DNA of 64,000 nt, taken from the NCBI RefSeq assembly GCF_023639785.1, contig NZ_CP098325.1:3410001-3474000 (forward strand), given 5' to 3'. The first letter of the stretch is position 1, and each line of letters starts with the position of its first letter. The position numbers and the translations under genes are program-made. Shown here one piece after another: positions 46,748-55,196 of the stretch. The notes beneath the pieces were generated by a model. The model saw nothing but the letters and a program-made list of their open reading frames with translations, was not told the DNA's origin and made no database searches. Source of the DNA: Leclercia adecarboxylata (GTDB lineage Bacteria; Pseudomonadota; Gammaproteobacteria; Enterobacterales; Enterobacteriaceae).

Positions 46748-46798
46748 ATTCCTGACTAAAATGGTCAACTATTTACTTGACTGTTTTAGTCAGGTATT
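46748..46798 (-). promoter_or_regulatory. Two tandem IscR type 1 sites at the isc promoter
   Basis: Two side-by-side sites match the type 1 pattern ATASYYGACTRWWWYAGTCRRSTAT. One is at 46773-46798, with GACTG-TTTT-AGTC on the plus strand. The other is at 46748-46773, with GACTAAAATGGTC. The arrangement is the same as in the E. coli iscR promoter. The sequences are seen; binding is inferred from E. coli. Confidence 0.88.
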
Positions 46799-46824
46799 TA
46801 ACCTTCTGTGCGTTCAGCTGTTTT

Positions 46825-46891
46825 GCCGGGTGGCGCTTCGCTTACCCGGCCTACAGGACCGTAGGCCCGCGCAAGCAACGCGCCGCCGGGC
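46825..46891. repeat. REP pair (BIME-like) between trmJ and iscR
   Basis: An inverted pair: GCCGGGTGGCGCTTCGCTTA to GGCCTAC (46825-46854), then GTAGGCCCGC to GCCGCCGGGC (46861-46891). It shares the core of the pair at 39674-39741. It is placed directly after the trmJ stop codon, typical of REP elements in 3' untranslated regions. Confidence 0.83.
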
Positions 46892-46905
46892 AACAACGCG
46901 CACCC

Positions 46906-47634
46906 TTACTCTTTATTCTTCTGCTCAATCGACGCCAGAATACCGCGCAGGATGTTCAGCTCCTGGCTTTCCGGACGTGCGCGAGTAAAGAGGCGACGCA
47001 GGCGGTTCATCACCTGCCCCGGATGGTCGGGGCGGATGAAGCCGGTGGCGAGCAGAGTCTGCTCCAGATGACCGTAGAAACGCTCCAGATCGTCCACCAG
47101 CGGGTACGGCGTCTCTTCATGTTCAGCCGGAAGCTCTTTTTCCTGGGTCGCCAGCCAGGCCATGCGCACTTCATAGGCGATGACCTGTACGGCCATCGCC
47201 AGGTTCAGCGAGCTGTACTCCGGGTTAGCGGCAATGGCGACGTGATAGTGGCACTTCTGCAGCTCTTCGTTGGTCAGCCCCACGCGTTCGCGGCCAAACA
47301 CCAGCGCTACCGGCGCGTGCTGCCCTTCGCTGATGCTCTTCAGGCCGCATTCACGCGGATCGAGCATCGGCCAGGGCAGAGTGCGTGAACGCGCGCTGGT
47401 GCCCACCACCAGGCTGCAGCCCGCCAGGGCTTCATCCAGCGTGTCGACGATCTGGGCATTGCCGATCACGTCGCTGGCGCCTGCCGCGAGGGCGATGGCC
47501 TGAGAGTCGGGTTTAACCAGCGGGTTAACCAGCCAGAGGTTGGTTAAGCCCATGGTTTTCATAGCGCGGGCTACGGAGCCCATGTTGCCGGTATGCGATG
47601 TTTCGACCAGCACGATTCGGATATTTTGCAGCAT
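46906..47634 (-). CDS. trmJ: tRNA (cytidine/uridine-2'-O-) methyltransferase TrmJ
   Basis: A 242-residue SPOUT methyltransferase (E. coli 246). The conserved opening is [26 protein letters not shown]. The trefoil-knot SAM site includes [15 protein letters not shown] and the [15 protein letters not shown] segment [22 protein letters not shown]. The C-terminal helical extension ([21 protein letters not shown]) is the TrmJ family trait. It methylates position 32 of certain tRNAs. It is upstream of iscR on the same strand and divergent to suhB. Confidence 0.96.
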   Translation of the reverse strand: MLQNIRIVLVETSHTGNMGSVARAMKTMGLTNLWLVNPLVKPDSQAIALAAGASDVIGNAQIVDTLDEALAGCSLVVGTSARSRTLPWPMLDPRECGLKSISEGQHAPVALVFGRERVGLTNEELQKCHYHVAIAANPEYSSLNLAMAVQVIAYEVRMAWLATQEKELPAEHEETPYPLVDDLERFYGHLEQTLLATGFIRPDHPGQVMNRLRRLFTRARPESQELNILRGILASIEQKNKE

Positions 47635-47680
47635 AATTTTTCTGAGTTTGAAGAATATTCGGTGATGTTATCATAAACGA

Positions 47681-47709
47681 GAGACATATTCCGATCCCGC
47701 TGCTATACT
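47681..47709 (+). promoter_or_regulatory. Putative suhB promoter
   Basis: GAGACA (47681-47686) and TATACT (47704-47709) are spaced by 17 bp. A GC-rich discriminator (CTGCGCCG) follows, as in stringently controlled promoters. The predicted 5' leader is about 43 nt. Confidence 0.6.
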
Positions 47710-47758
47710 CTGCGCCGTTTTCGTTTCCCCGTTCTTTAACATCCAGTGAGAGTAACCG

Positions 47759-48565
47759 ATGCAACATCCAATGTTGACCATCGCCGTGCGCGCAGCGCGC
47801 AAGGCGGGTAATGTAATTGCCAAACACTACGAAACGCCAGATTCCGTAGAAACCAGCCAGAAAGGCAGCAATGACTTTGTGACCAATGTCGATAAAGCCG
47901 CAGAAGCGGTGATTATCGAAACCATTCGCAAATCTTACCCGCAGCACACCATCATCACCGAAGAAAGCGGTGAGCATGAGGGCGAAGATCAGGATGTTCA
48001 ATGGGTTATCGATCCACTGGATGGCACCACCAACTTCGTTAAACGTCTGCCACACTTCTCCGTTTCTATCGCCGTACGCATCAAAGGCCGTACTGAAGTG
48101 GCGGTGGTTTACGATCCAATGCGTAACGAACTCTTCACCGCGACCCGCGGTCAGGGCGCTCAGCTGAACGGCTACCGTCTGCGCGGCACCAACGCTCGCG
48201 ACCTCGATGGCACCATCCTGGCGACCGGCTTCCCGTTCAAAGCTAAACAGCACGCCCCTGCCTACATGAAAATTCTGGGTAAACTGTTCACCGAGTGCGC
48301 GGACTTCCGCCGTACCGGCTCCGCTGCGCTGGACCTGGCCTACGTTGCCGCTGGCCGCGTTGATGGTTACTTTGAAATTGGCCTCAAGCCGTGGGACTTC
48401 GCCGCTGGCGAACTGATCGCCCGTGAAGCAGGCGCGCTGGTATGTGATTTCACCGGTGGCCACAACTACATGCTCTCCGGCAACATCGTTGCGGGTAACC
48501 CACGTGTGGTGAAAGCCATGCTGGCGAACATGCGTGACGAACTGAGTGAAGCGCTGAAGCGTTAA
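47759..48565 (+). CDS. suhB: Inositol-1-monophosphatase / Nus factor SuhB
   Basis: A 268-residue protein (E. coli 267). The metal-binding signatures of the inositol monophosphatase family are intact: EESG, then IDPLDGTTNFVKRLPHFSVSIAV, and KPWDFAAGELIAREAGA near the C terminus. Besides phosphatase activity, SuhB joins the rRNA antitermination complex with NusA. The gene is divergent to trmJ. Confidence 0.97.
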   Translation: MQHPMLTIAVRAARKAGNVIAKHYETPDSVETSQKGSNDFVTNVDKAAEAVIIETIRKSYPQHTIITEESGEHEGEDQDVQWVIDPLDGTTNFVKRLPHFSVSIAVRIKGRTEVAVVYDPMRNELFTATRGQGAQLNGYRLRGTNARDLDGTILATGFPFKAKQHAPAYMKILGKLFTECADFRRTGSAALDLAYVAAGRVDGYFEIGLKPWDFAAGELIAREAGALVCDFTGGHNYMLSGNIVAGNPRVVKAMLANMRDELSEALKR

Positions 48566-48590
48566 TTCCCGATAACCGCACCACGCGGTT

Positions 48591-48635
48591 CCCTCTCCCT
48601 GTGGGAGAGGGTCAGGGTGAGGGCATCAGGCCGCA
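48591..48635. repeat. Intergenic palindromic repeat (CCCTCTCCC family)
   Basis: CCCTCTCCC (48591-48599) pairs with GGGAGAGGG (48603-48611) around TGT. It is followed by TCAGGGTGAGGGCATCAGG, a sequence I recognise as a common dispersed enterobacterial repeat. It separates suhB from the convergent transporter gene. It may also act as a transcription stop, but it has no T-run. Confidence 0.65.
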
Positions 48636-48640
48636 TCCCA

Positions 48641-49606
48641 TTAAAACGGCCTTAGTCCCCGCCCCACCGGCACCGCACTGACCCACATCGTGACCGCCGC
48701 GACCAGCAATACCACGCCTCCCGCCAGGGCCAGCGTCGTCCATCCTACCTGTCGCCACAGCACCGGCGTTTTATTGCCGCTGAGCCTGACCGCCAGCTGA
48801 CGAAAACCGTGTACCAGCAACGCCAGGGACGAAATGGTCAGCCCTGTTCCCGCCGCCATCGCCAGCGCCGAGGCCACGCCCCAGCTGAACACGCCGATCA
48901 CCTTACTGAACAGCAAGACCATAATGGCCCCGGAGCAGGGCCGCATCCCCATCGACAGAATAATCATCAGCCGCGCCCGCCAGTCGTCAGCGCGCTGGAT
49001 CTGCGTTGGCGTAGGCAGATGTTGATGCCCGCAGCCGCAGTTGGCGTCGTGCACATGGTGTGGGGTAAAGGCTTTGAAGGTGGGTTTGCGCAGCAGCGCG
49101 CGCAGTTTTTTCAGCGCCCGCCAGCAGAGCATCAGCCCCAGCACGCCCACCAGCGCGTAGCTGCCCTTCTCCAGCCAGAAGCTGCTCATATGCAGATCCC
49201 GGGCCGGAAGCCGCAGAAGCAGCAACACGCCCACCACCAGACCGATCGCTACGCCGCCCTGTAATAAAGACGAGGCCAGGGTTAAGCCGATGCTCGATTT
49301 CAGTTTAGAAGGGTGAGTCGCCAGCCAGGTGGTAATGACGATTTTGCCGTGACCCGGCCCCAGCGCGTGCAGTACGCCATAAAGGAAGCTGAAGATGAGC
49401 AGCGAGCCACCCGCCGCCGTCGGGTTATCGGCCACCGCCTTCAGCAAACCGCTCATCTGCTGGTTAACATCCCGCTGCCAGAGAATGCTCTGGCGCATCA
49501 CCTGCGGCCACGCCTGCCACAGCCACACGGCCCCGGCCACAGAGAGAACGAGAAACAGCACCAGCGGCCAAAGATGCCATCCGCGACGTAGAGGTATTAC
49601 TGACAT
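48641..49606 (-). CDS. Nickel/cobalt-type transporter (NicO/RcnA superfamily, ZevB-like)
   Basis: A 321-residue membrane protein with about six or seven helices. The metal-site pattern of the family is seen: HALGPGHGK in the first pair of helices, and MGMRPCSGAIMVLL later. A short His/Cys-rich cytoplasmic loop (TPHHVHDANCGCGHQH) could bind metal. Its start overlaps by 10 nt the end of the DUF1007 gene, which is the known pairing ZevA (DUF1007)/ZevB, described for zinc in Haemophilus. The real metal and direction of transport cannot be read from the sequence. In E. coli yfhR takes this position between suhB and csiE. Confidence 0.85.
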   Translation of the reverse strand: MSVIPLRRGWHLWPLVLFLVLSVAGAVWLWQAWPQVMRQSILWQRDVNQQMSGLLKAVADNPTAAGGSLLIFSFLYGVLHALGPGHGKIVITTWLATHPSKLKSSIGLTLASSLLQGGVAIGLVVGVLLLLRLPARDLHMSSFWLEKGSYALVGVLGLMLCWRALKKLRALLRKPTFKAFTPHHVHDANCGCGHQHLPTPTQIQRADDWRARLMIILSMGMRPCSGAIMVLLFSKVIGVFSWGVASALAMAAGTGLTISSLALLVHGFRQLAVRLSGNKTPVLWRQVGWTTLALAGGVVLLVAAVTMWVSAVPVGRGLRPF

Positions 49607-50235
49607 TGTAAGGTCACCGTCTGGGCAAACTGTTTACCGAGATCCATATCTTCCGGGGGGGCGTCGTCTTTATCCAGCGAGCTGGCAAAGTTGAGCGTCT
49701 CGTCGCTGGGCTCGGGAGTACTGACGCTGAGAGCGCACTGACTTTGCAGGGCTTCCGGCAGGGTCACGTCGCTATCCTCTGCGTAGCTCATGTCGACGTA
49801 GTAGGAGGGATCGAAGGTCGAGAAAGTGTACTTTTGCCCGGCCAGCGGCTGAGGCTTCGCCAGGGGGAGGATAAAGGTCAGCACTGCCTGGTGATTGACG
49901 CGGCTCATACCGTACTGGATAGGACGATTAAGGAATTTTACCTTCTCTCCGTTATGCCAGAACTCGGTGAAGTAGTGCTGACCGAGCACGTTGGCCATCA
50001 CCTCCGCCGCCAGCTTTTTCCAGATTTCATCCCCCGGCCTGGCGTTTCCGGCATCATACAGAAGGTCTGCTGATGTTAATTCGTCCATCGTCCAGCGCAT
50101 TTTCAGGCCGGTTACCTGCTCGTCTTTCACCATAATCTGCGTTTTCAGGGTGATAAAGCTGTGAGGGTGCGCGGCGGCGGCAAAAGATAAAACCGCCAAA
50201 AAAAGCGCAGTTGCGCTGCGTTTAACTATTTGCAT
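49597..50235 (-). CDS. DUF1007 periplasmic protein (ZevA-like)
   Basis: A 212-residue precursor with a signal peptide (MQIVKRSATALFLAVLSFAAAAHPHSF; cleavage near AAA-HPHS). The mature N terminus HPHSFI supplies two His residues, a family hallmark, followed by LKMRWTMDELTSADLLYD, FNRP-like FLNRPIQYG and YTFSTFDPSYYVDM. DUF1007 proteins accompany NicO-type transporters and may deliver metal. Translationally coupled to the transporter (10-nt overlap). Divergent to csiE. Confidence 0.87.
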   Translation of the reverse strand: MQIVKRSATALFLAVLSFAAAAHPHSFITLKTQIMVKDEQVTGLKMRWTMDELTSADLLYDAGNARPGDEIWKKLAAEVMANVLGQHYFTEFWHNGEKVKFLNRPIQYGMSRVNHQAVLTFILPLAKPQPLAGQKYTFSTFDPSYYVDMSYAEDSDVTLPEALQSQCALSVSTPEPSDETLNFASSLDKDDAPPEDMDLGKQFAQTVTLQCQ

Positions 50236-50358
50236 CTCTTCCTCACGTCAAAAATTCTGTGATGTTCACCCGGATTCCTGAAGGAAAGCCCGCAAATCCA
50301 TGCCAGGGCGTACATCCTTTAACTATTCTTATCGAACACTCTAACTGGAACCCGACAG

Positions 50359-51636
50359 ATGATGACGACACTTGAAATGCCATCTGCACTTTCCAGTTCG
50401 CAGCGCCGCTGTCAGGTTCTGTTGATGCTCTATGTGCCAGGTTTCCGCGCCACCGTGCAACGCATCGGTGAAATTAACGGTGTCGATGATACCATTGCCC
50501 GGCAGGATATCGCCGAGATGCGCACAGAGATCCAACGCTACCATCAGCTCGACATTGCGACTCAGCATGATGGCTGCTACCTGCTTGAAGGTAGCCACCT
50601 GAACCAACGTTTATGCCTGTTACACTGGCTGCGCCGGGCGTTACGCCTCTGCCCCCACTTTATCGCGCAGCAGTTTACCCCATCTCTTAAAATCGCGCTA
50701 AAACAGCTTGGCATTGCCCGCACGTTATATGACGACACCAATCTGCGGGCGCTGGTGAATTTCTGCTCCCGCCGTCTGCAACGCCAGTTCGAATGCCGTG
50801 ACGCGCAGTTTTTACAGCTCTATCTGCAGTACTGCCTGCTCCAGCACCAGCTGGGCCAGAGTCCGGCGTTTTCAGAGGTTCAGCGCAACTGGACCCAGTC
50901 GCGCAGCGAGTATCTGATGGCGCAGGAGATTGTTCGCCACTGGCAGCGCCGCGTGGTGCAGGTGCCCCACGCCGACGAGCAACTTTTTCTTGCCCTGCTG
51001 TTCATGATGCTTCGCACCCCCGATCCCCTGCGCGATATGCACCAGGAAGATGAGCGACTGCGACGAGCCATTACCCGGATGATCGCGCGCTTTCGTGGAC
51101 ACACGGGGATGCGTTTCAGTGACGAGCAGGGGCTGACCGACCAGCTCTATGTTCACATCGCCCAGGCGCTGGACCGATCCCTGTTTGGCATTGGGATCGA
51201 CAACAGCCTGCCGGAGGAGATCTACCGTCTCTATCCGCGCCTGATGCGTACCACCCGGGAGGTGCTGTTTGAGCTGGAAGCGGAGTTTGGCCTGCGTTTC
51301 TCCGAGGAGGAGGCGAGCCTGGTGGCGGTGATCTTTGGCGCCTGGCTGATGCAGGAGAGCGATCTGCATGAAAAGCAGGTGGTTTTACTGACCGGAGAGG
51401 ATAAGGCGTGCGAGGAGCTGATTGAACAGCAGCTTCGGGAGCTGACCCTGCTGCCGCTGAACATTCGCTACGTGACGTTACAGGCTTTTCAGAAGGACGG
51501 TGCCCCGCGCGAAGCGGCCCTGGTGGTGACGCCGTACACCACCGCCCTGCCGCTGTTCTCGCCGCCGCTCATCCACGCCGTGGAGACGTTGAATGCGCAG
51601 CAGCAGGAACATATTCGCGCCATGCTGGAATCTTAG
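50359..51636 (+). CDS. csiE: Stationary-phase inducible protein CsiE (PRD-containing)
   Basis: A 425-residue protein (E. coli 426). The N-terminal helix-turn-helix region (QRRCQVLLMLYVPGFRATVQRIGEINGVDDTIARQDIAEM) is followed by PTS-regulation-domain-like segments, with typical helices around LFLALLFMMLRTPDPL and FGLRFSEEEASLVAVIFGAWLMQ. The E. coli gene is induced in stationary phase under RpoS and CRP-cAMP control. Its target is unknown. Its 3' end overlaps the convergent hcaT (51633-51636). Confidence 0.94.
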   Translation: MMTTLEMPSALSSSQRRCQVLLMLYVPGFRATVQRIGEINGVDDTIARQDIAEMRTEIQRYHQLDIATQHDGCYLLEGSHLNQRLCLLHWLRRALRLCPHFIAQQFTPSLKIALKQLGIARTLYDDTNLRALVNFCSRRLQRQFECRDAQFLQLYLQYCLLQHQLGQSPAFSEVQRNWTQSRSEYLMAQEIVRHWQRRVVQVPHADEQLFLALLFMMLRTPDPLRDMHQEDERLRRAITRMIARFRGHTGMRFSDEQGLTDQLYVHIAQALDRSLFGIGIDNSLPEEIYRLYPRLMRTTREVLFELEAEFGLRFSEEEASLVAVIFGAWLMQESDLHEKQVVLLTGEDKACEELIEQQLRELTLLPLNIRYVTLQAFQKDGAPREAALVVTPYTTALPLFSPPLIHAVETLNAQQQEHIRAMLES

Positions 51637-52769
51637 CGCGCGGCAACCCGCGGACGCAGCAGAACCGCGGGCAGCGCCACCAGCGCCATTACCCAGAAGA
51701 CCCCGTGGCCGAGATGCTGATACAGGAAACCGGCAAACACGGTCATGATCGCAATACTGCCTCCCATCGCCACCGCCGAGTAAACGGCCTGCAGGCGGAT
51801 CACCTCGCTGCCTTCCCGCGCCGAGATATAGCGCATCGCCGCCAGATGGCATACCGTGAAGGTGCCGCAGTGCAGGATCTGGGCGACAATCAGCCACGGC
51901 AGTTCGGTGGTCCAGCCCATGATCCCCCAGCGTATAACGCCGCAGACGGCAGACAACAGCAGCAGATCCCGGGCGCCGAATCGGCGGAACAGCCGGTTGC
52001 TGAGGGCAAAAATGATCACTTCTGCCACTACGCCCAGCGACCAGAGATAACCCACGGCAGACGCCGAGTACCCCGCCCCCTGCCAGTAGATGGCGCTGAA
52101 ACCATAGTAGGCGGCATGCGCCCCCTGCAGCAGACAGACGCAGGCCAGGAAACGCCAGCTCTGGGCGACAAGCGACCGCCAGGCCGGCCAGCCCGCGCTC
52201 TCCTGATGCCGGCTCTCTCCCTGCGGCATCACCGAAGGTCGCAGCAGCATGCCGAGCAGCATCGACAGAATGCCAACGCTCAGCAACGCCAGAATGGCGC
52301 GATAGTCGTACAGGCTGACCAGCTTGCCGACCAGCGCCGAGCCAATCACAAAGGCAATGGAGCCCCAGAGCCGCACCCGGCCATAGTCCATGGTGATCTG
52401 TTTCTGCCAGGTGTTGGCCAGGGCATCGGTGAGCGGCACCAGCGGCGAGAAGAAGAGGTTAAAGCCCACCATCACCACCATCAGCCAGGCAAACTGCTGG
52501 CTGATCCAGAAACCTGCCATAAAGACGAGGGTGAGCAGCGCCAGCACGCGCACGGCTTTAATTAACAGAGAGGGATCGCTGACCCGGGGTGCGATGAGAA
52601 GGCTACCGAGAAAACGCGCCACCAGGCCCGAGCCCAGCAGAAGACCAATCATCTCCGGCGTAAGGCCAATACCCTTGAGCCAGACGCTCCAGAATGGCAG
52701 AAAAATACCGTAGCTAAAAAAGTAGGTGAAATAGCTGAGCGCCAGCCAGCGTGTGGAATGCAAAACCAT
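51633..52769 (-). CDS. hcaT: 3-phenylpropionate MFS transporter HcaT (orphan here)
   Basis: A 378-residue 12-helix MFS permease (E. coli 379). The start at 52769 (MVLHSTRWLALSYFTYFFSYG) matches E. coli and has GGGAGG 4 nt upstream; the ATG at 52823 is not supported. E. coli HcaT is annotated as a phenylpropionate permease next to hcaR and hcaEFCBD. Here none of those catabolic genes follow; the next gene upstream is an epimerase. The transporter may therefore serve another substrate, or be a relic. Confidence 0.93.
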   Translation of the reverse strand: MVLHSTRWLALSYFTYFFSYGIFLPFWSVWLKGIGLTPEMIGLLLGSGLVARFLGSLLIAPRVSDPSLLIKAVRVLALLTLVFMAGFWISQQFAWLMVVMVGFNLFFSPLVPLTDALANTWQKQITMDYGRVRLWGSIAFVIGSALVGKLVSLYDYRAILALLSVGILSMLLGMLLRPSVMPQGESRHQESAGWPAWRSLVAQSWRFLACVCLLQGAHAAYYGFSAIYWQGAGYSASAVGYLWSLGVVAEVIIFALSNRLFRRFGARDLLLLSAVCGVIRWGIMGWTTELPWLIVAQILHCGTFTVCHLAAMRYISAREGSEVIRLQAVYSAVAMGGSIAIMTVFAGFLYQHLGHGVFWVMALVALPAVLLRPRVAAR

Positions 52770-52841
52770 GAATCCCTCCCGTTTTGGAGGCGATAGTCTG
52801 GCGGTAAAAACCGGCTGGCGCAAGCGGGTATTAACAGCTGA

Positions 52842-53684
52842 TTAACAGCTCTGGACGGCACTTTTGACGGCAATTTCCATCGCGAAGTGGCTGCTCTCTC
52901 CCTGGCCTAATGCCACCAGCCCAGGCTGCCCGGCCATATGATGGGCATTGACCGGATGGCTCTGGGGCTCCAGGCATAAGAATGATTTACCCGACATTCT
53001 GAACAGCATCAGCCACGGAGTTTGCGCTCTGATTGTGATATTCATCACATCACGTGTAATGGTCGCCACGCCGTTCCAGCCAGAATAGCCGACGTTCAGC
53101 CAGCGATCCCCACCCTGCCGGGGCGTGCTGAAATCATTTTCGGGCGGGATATCGCCCTGCCACGCCAGCGGCAAATGGTGCTCCCCCTCCGGCCAGTAGC
53201 CGCTGGCTGAAAATTGCAGGTGGCTTTGCGCATCAAAACAGAACCAGGGATGAAAGCCCAGGCCGTAGAGCATTGGCTCCTGGCCGAGATGGGTGAGCGT
53301 CAGCGCCGCACGCAGTACGTTCTCGCGCAGCTGATACCGCAGCTCCACCCGATAATCAAAGCCGCACGCATGCTGGCTGCGCAAGGTCAGCAGACATTCC
53401 GTGCCGGTGAGTGAAGCCACCTCCCAGCGCGACTGCCAGCCGTCGCCGTGGAGGAAGAAGCGCTCATCAACCGGGCTTTCAGGCAACAGGATTTCCCGTG
53501 CCTTAAACCTGAAACGATTCCCCGCCACCCGGTTTGCCAGCGGCAGCATCGGAAACAGCGCGCTGTCCCCTCCATCCCATAACACCGGCTGACCGCAGGC
53601 CAGGGAAAAGAGCTCCTGTAACCCGCCGCCCTGCGGGTTGACGCGCATCCGCAGATGCGCGTTCTCTATCAACAGTAAGTCCAT
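52842..53684 (-). CDS. Aldose 1-epimerase family protein (YphB-like)
   Basis: A 280-residue galactose-mutarotase-like protein. Recognisable elements are LANRVAGNRFRF (the substrate Arg), the catalytic His in FLHGDGW and GLGFHPWF, and SGYWPEGEHHLPLAWQGDIPPENDF. The C-terminal FLCLEPQSHPVNAHH holds the base-like Glu region. It is in the position of E. coli yphB but is clearly divergent. The ATG overlaps the stop of the sugar-porter gene (TGATG), so the two are translationally coupled. It probably interconverts anomers of a sugar imported by that porter. Confidence 0.88.
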   Translation of the reverse strand: MDLLLIENAHLRMRVNPQGGGLQELFSLACGQPVLWDGGDSALFPMLPLANRVAGNRFRFKAREILLPESPVDERFFLHGDGWQSRWEVASLTGTECLLTLRSQHACGFDYRVELRYQLRENVLRAALTLTHLGQEPMLYGLGFHPWFCFDAQSHLQFSASGYWPEGEHHLPLAWQGDIPPENDFSTPRQGGDRWLNVGYSGWNGVATITRDVMNITIRAQTPWLMLFRMSGKSFLCLEPQSHPVNAHHMAGQPGLVALGQGESSHFAMEIAVKSAVQSC

Positions 53685-55126
53685 CAGTGGGCGCGCTCGG
53701 CACTGCCTGCAGACGCCACTTTGCCGTGCTGTTTCTCCAGCTGTTCCTCAAGCGCTTCCAGGGTTACGCCTTTGGTCTCCGGCACTTTACGCAGAATGTA
53801 GAGATACCCTGCCGCACAGATCACCCCGTAGAGCAGGAAGCTGCCCGCCGCACCCAGCCCGGCATTGAGCAGTGGGAAGGTGTAGGTCAGCAGGAAGCAG
53901 GCAATCCACAGCGCCAGCGTGCCCATCGACATCGCCAGGCCACGCACGCGGTTGGGGAAGATCTCCGACAGCAGCACCCAGGTGACCGGGGCAAGCGTCA
54001 GGGCATAGATCGCAATCGCCGCCAGCACCAGCAGCAGAACCGGCCAGCCCATTATGTTCATGGCGTAGGCGCTGGCAATCAGCACGTAGATAATGGTCAG
54101 GCCCGACGCCCCCAGCAGCATCAGCTTGCGGCGGCCAATCTTGTCCACCAGCGGCAGTGCCGCAAGGGTAAAGACGAGGTTAATGATGCCGGTGGCAACA
54201 ATTGATTTCAGGGTGTCGTTGATATCAAACCCGGCGGAGGCGAAGATCTCCTGGGCATAGTTGAAGATCACGTTGATCCCGCACCACTGCTGGAACATCG
54301 CCAGCACCATGCCGATGATGACGATGGGTTTAACCGAAGGCTGTAACAGCGTGGAGAAGGCCACTTTCTGGCTGTCTTTTGCCAGGGTGTGAGCAATCTC
54401 GTTCAAGGTCTGGCTGGCGTACTCCGCGGTGCCGATACGCTCCAGCATGGCGCGGGCACGCTCTGGCTTACCGGCCTTCATCAGCCAGCGTGGGGATTCC
54501 GGCACAAAGAACATCAGCACCAGAAACGCCAGAGCCGGAACCAGCTCCGCACCAAACATCCAGCGCCAGCCGGTTTGACCGTTCCAGGTCTGGACGATAG
54601 CCTCCTGCGTGGCGCCTGCCGCTACCGGCTCGGCAATCATCAGGTTTACCAGCTGGGCTGCCAGCACGCCCACCACGATGGTCAGCTGGTTGATGGCCAC
54701 AAAGCGGCCACGCTTTTCCGCCGGGCTGACTTCGGCGATGTAGAGCGGACTCAGGGCGGAGGCCAGGCCGATCCCCACCCCGCCTACGATGCGGTAGAAC
54801 ACGAACATATCAAAACTGCCTGCCGCCGCCGTGCCCCACGCCGAGGCGCTGAACAGCACCGCCGAGAGGATAAGCGGACGCTTGCGGCCAAATTTATCGG
54901 CACACCAGCCGGAGATCAGGGCCCCGAAGATACAGCCCACCAGCGCGGAACTCATCGCCCAGCCGGACTGAGCCGGGTCGGTAATGGAGAACCAGGCCTC
55001 ATAGAAGGGTTTGGCCCCGCCAATCACCACCCAGTCGTAGCCAAACAGTAATCCACCGCAGGCGGCGACCAGACAGATTGTCCAGACGTAGCCCATTTTC
55101 AGTTGTGTCTGCGCGCTATTATTCAT
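53684..55126 (-). CDS. Sugar-porter family MFS transporter
   Basis: A 480-residue, 12-helix protein. Sugar-porter signatures are complete: GGLLFGYDWVVIGG in TM1, DKFGRKRPLI, YIAEVSPAEKRGRF, FVPESPRWL at the end of TM6, QQWCGINVIFNYAQEIF in TM7, DKIGRRKLML, and VPETKGVTLE at the C terminus. This is the XylE/GalP/AraE class; the substrate is not defined. It lies 70 nt downstream of the YphG-like gene, with a perfect 8-bp hairpin (55168-55187) in the gap. In E. coli the comparable locus has the ABC transporter genes yphDEF, so transport has been exchanged. Confidence 0.93.
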   Translation of the reverse strand: MNNSAQTQLKMGYVWTICLVAACGGLLFGYDWVVIGGAKPFYEAWFSITDPAQSGWAMSSALVGCIFGALISGWCADKFGRKRPLILSAVLFSASAWGTAAAGSFDMFVFYRIVGGVGIGLASALSPLYIAEVSPAEKRGRFVAINQLTIVVGVLAAQLVNLMIAEPVAAGATQEAIVQTWNGQTGWRWMFGAELVPALAFLVLMFFVPESPRWLMKAGKPERARAMLERIGTAEYASQTLNEIAHTLAKDSQKVAFSTLLQPSVKPIVIIGMVLAMFQQWCGINVIFNYAQEIFASAGFDINDTLKSIVATGIINLVFTLAALPLVDKIGRRKLMLLGASGLTIIYVLIASAYAMNIMGWPVLLLVLAAIAIYALTLAPVTWVLLSEIFPNRVRGLAMSMGTLALWIACFLLTYTFPLLNAGLGAAGSFLLYGVICAAGYLYILRKVPETKGVTLEALEEQLEKQHGKVASAGSAERAH

Positions 55127-55167
55127 GTTGATTCCTCTTTAAGGGAAACGCAGGGTACAGAGGGTAA

Positions 55168-55187
55168 CAGGTGGGTCTCCCCACCTG
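55168..55187 (-). promoter_or_regulatory. Hairpin between yphG-like and sugar-porter genes
   Basis: CAGGTGGG (55168-55175) pairs with CCCACCTG (55180-55187) around TCTC. No T-run follows, so it is probably an mRNA processing or stability element that could give the porter a different expression level from the upstream gene. Confidence 0.45.
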
Positions 55188-55196
55188 CGAGGTCGG

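Noticed and set aside
50260..50275. CRP-like TGTGATGTTCACC upstream of csiE
   Set aside because: Half-sites are separated by 3 nt instead of 6; the E. coli gene is CRP-controlled but this is not a good site.
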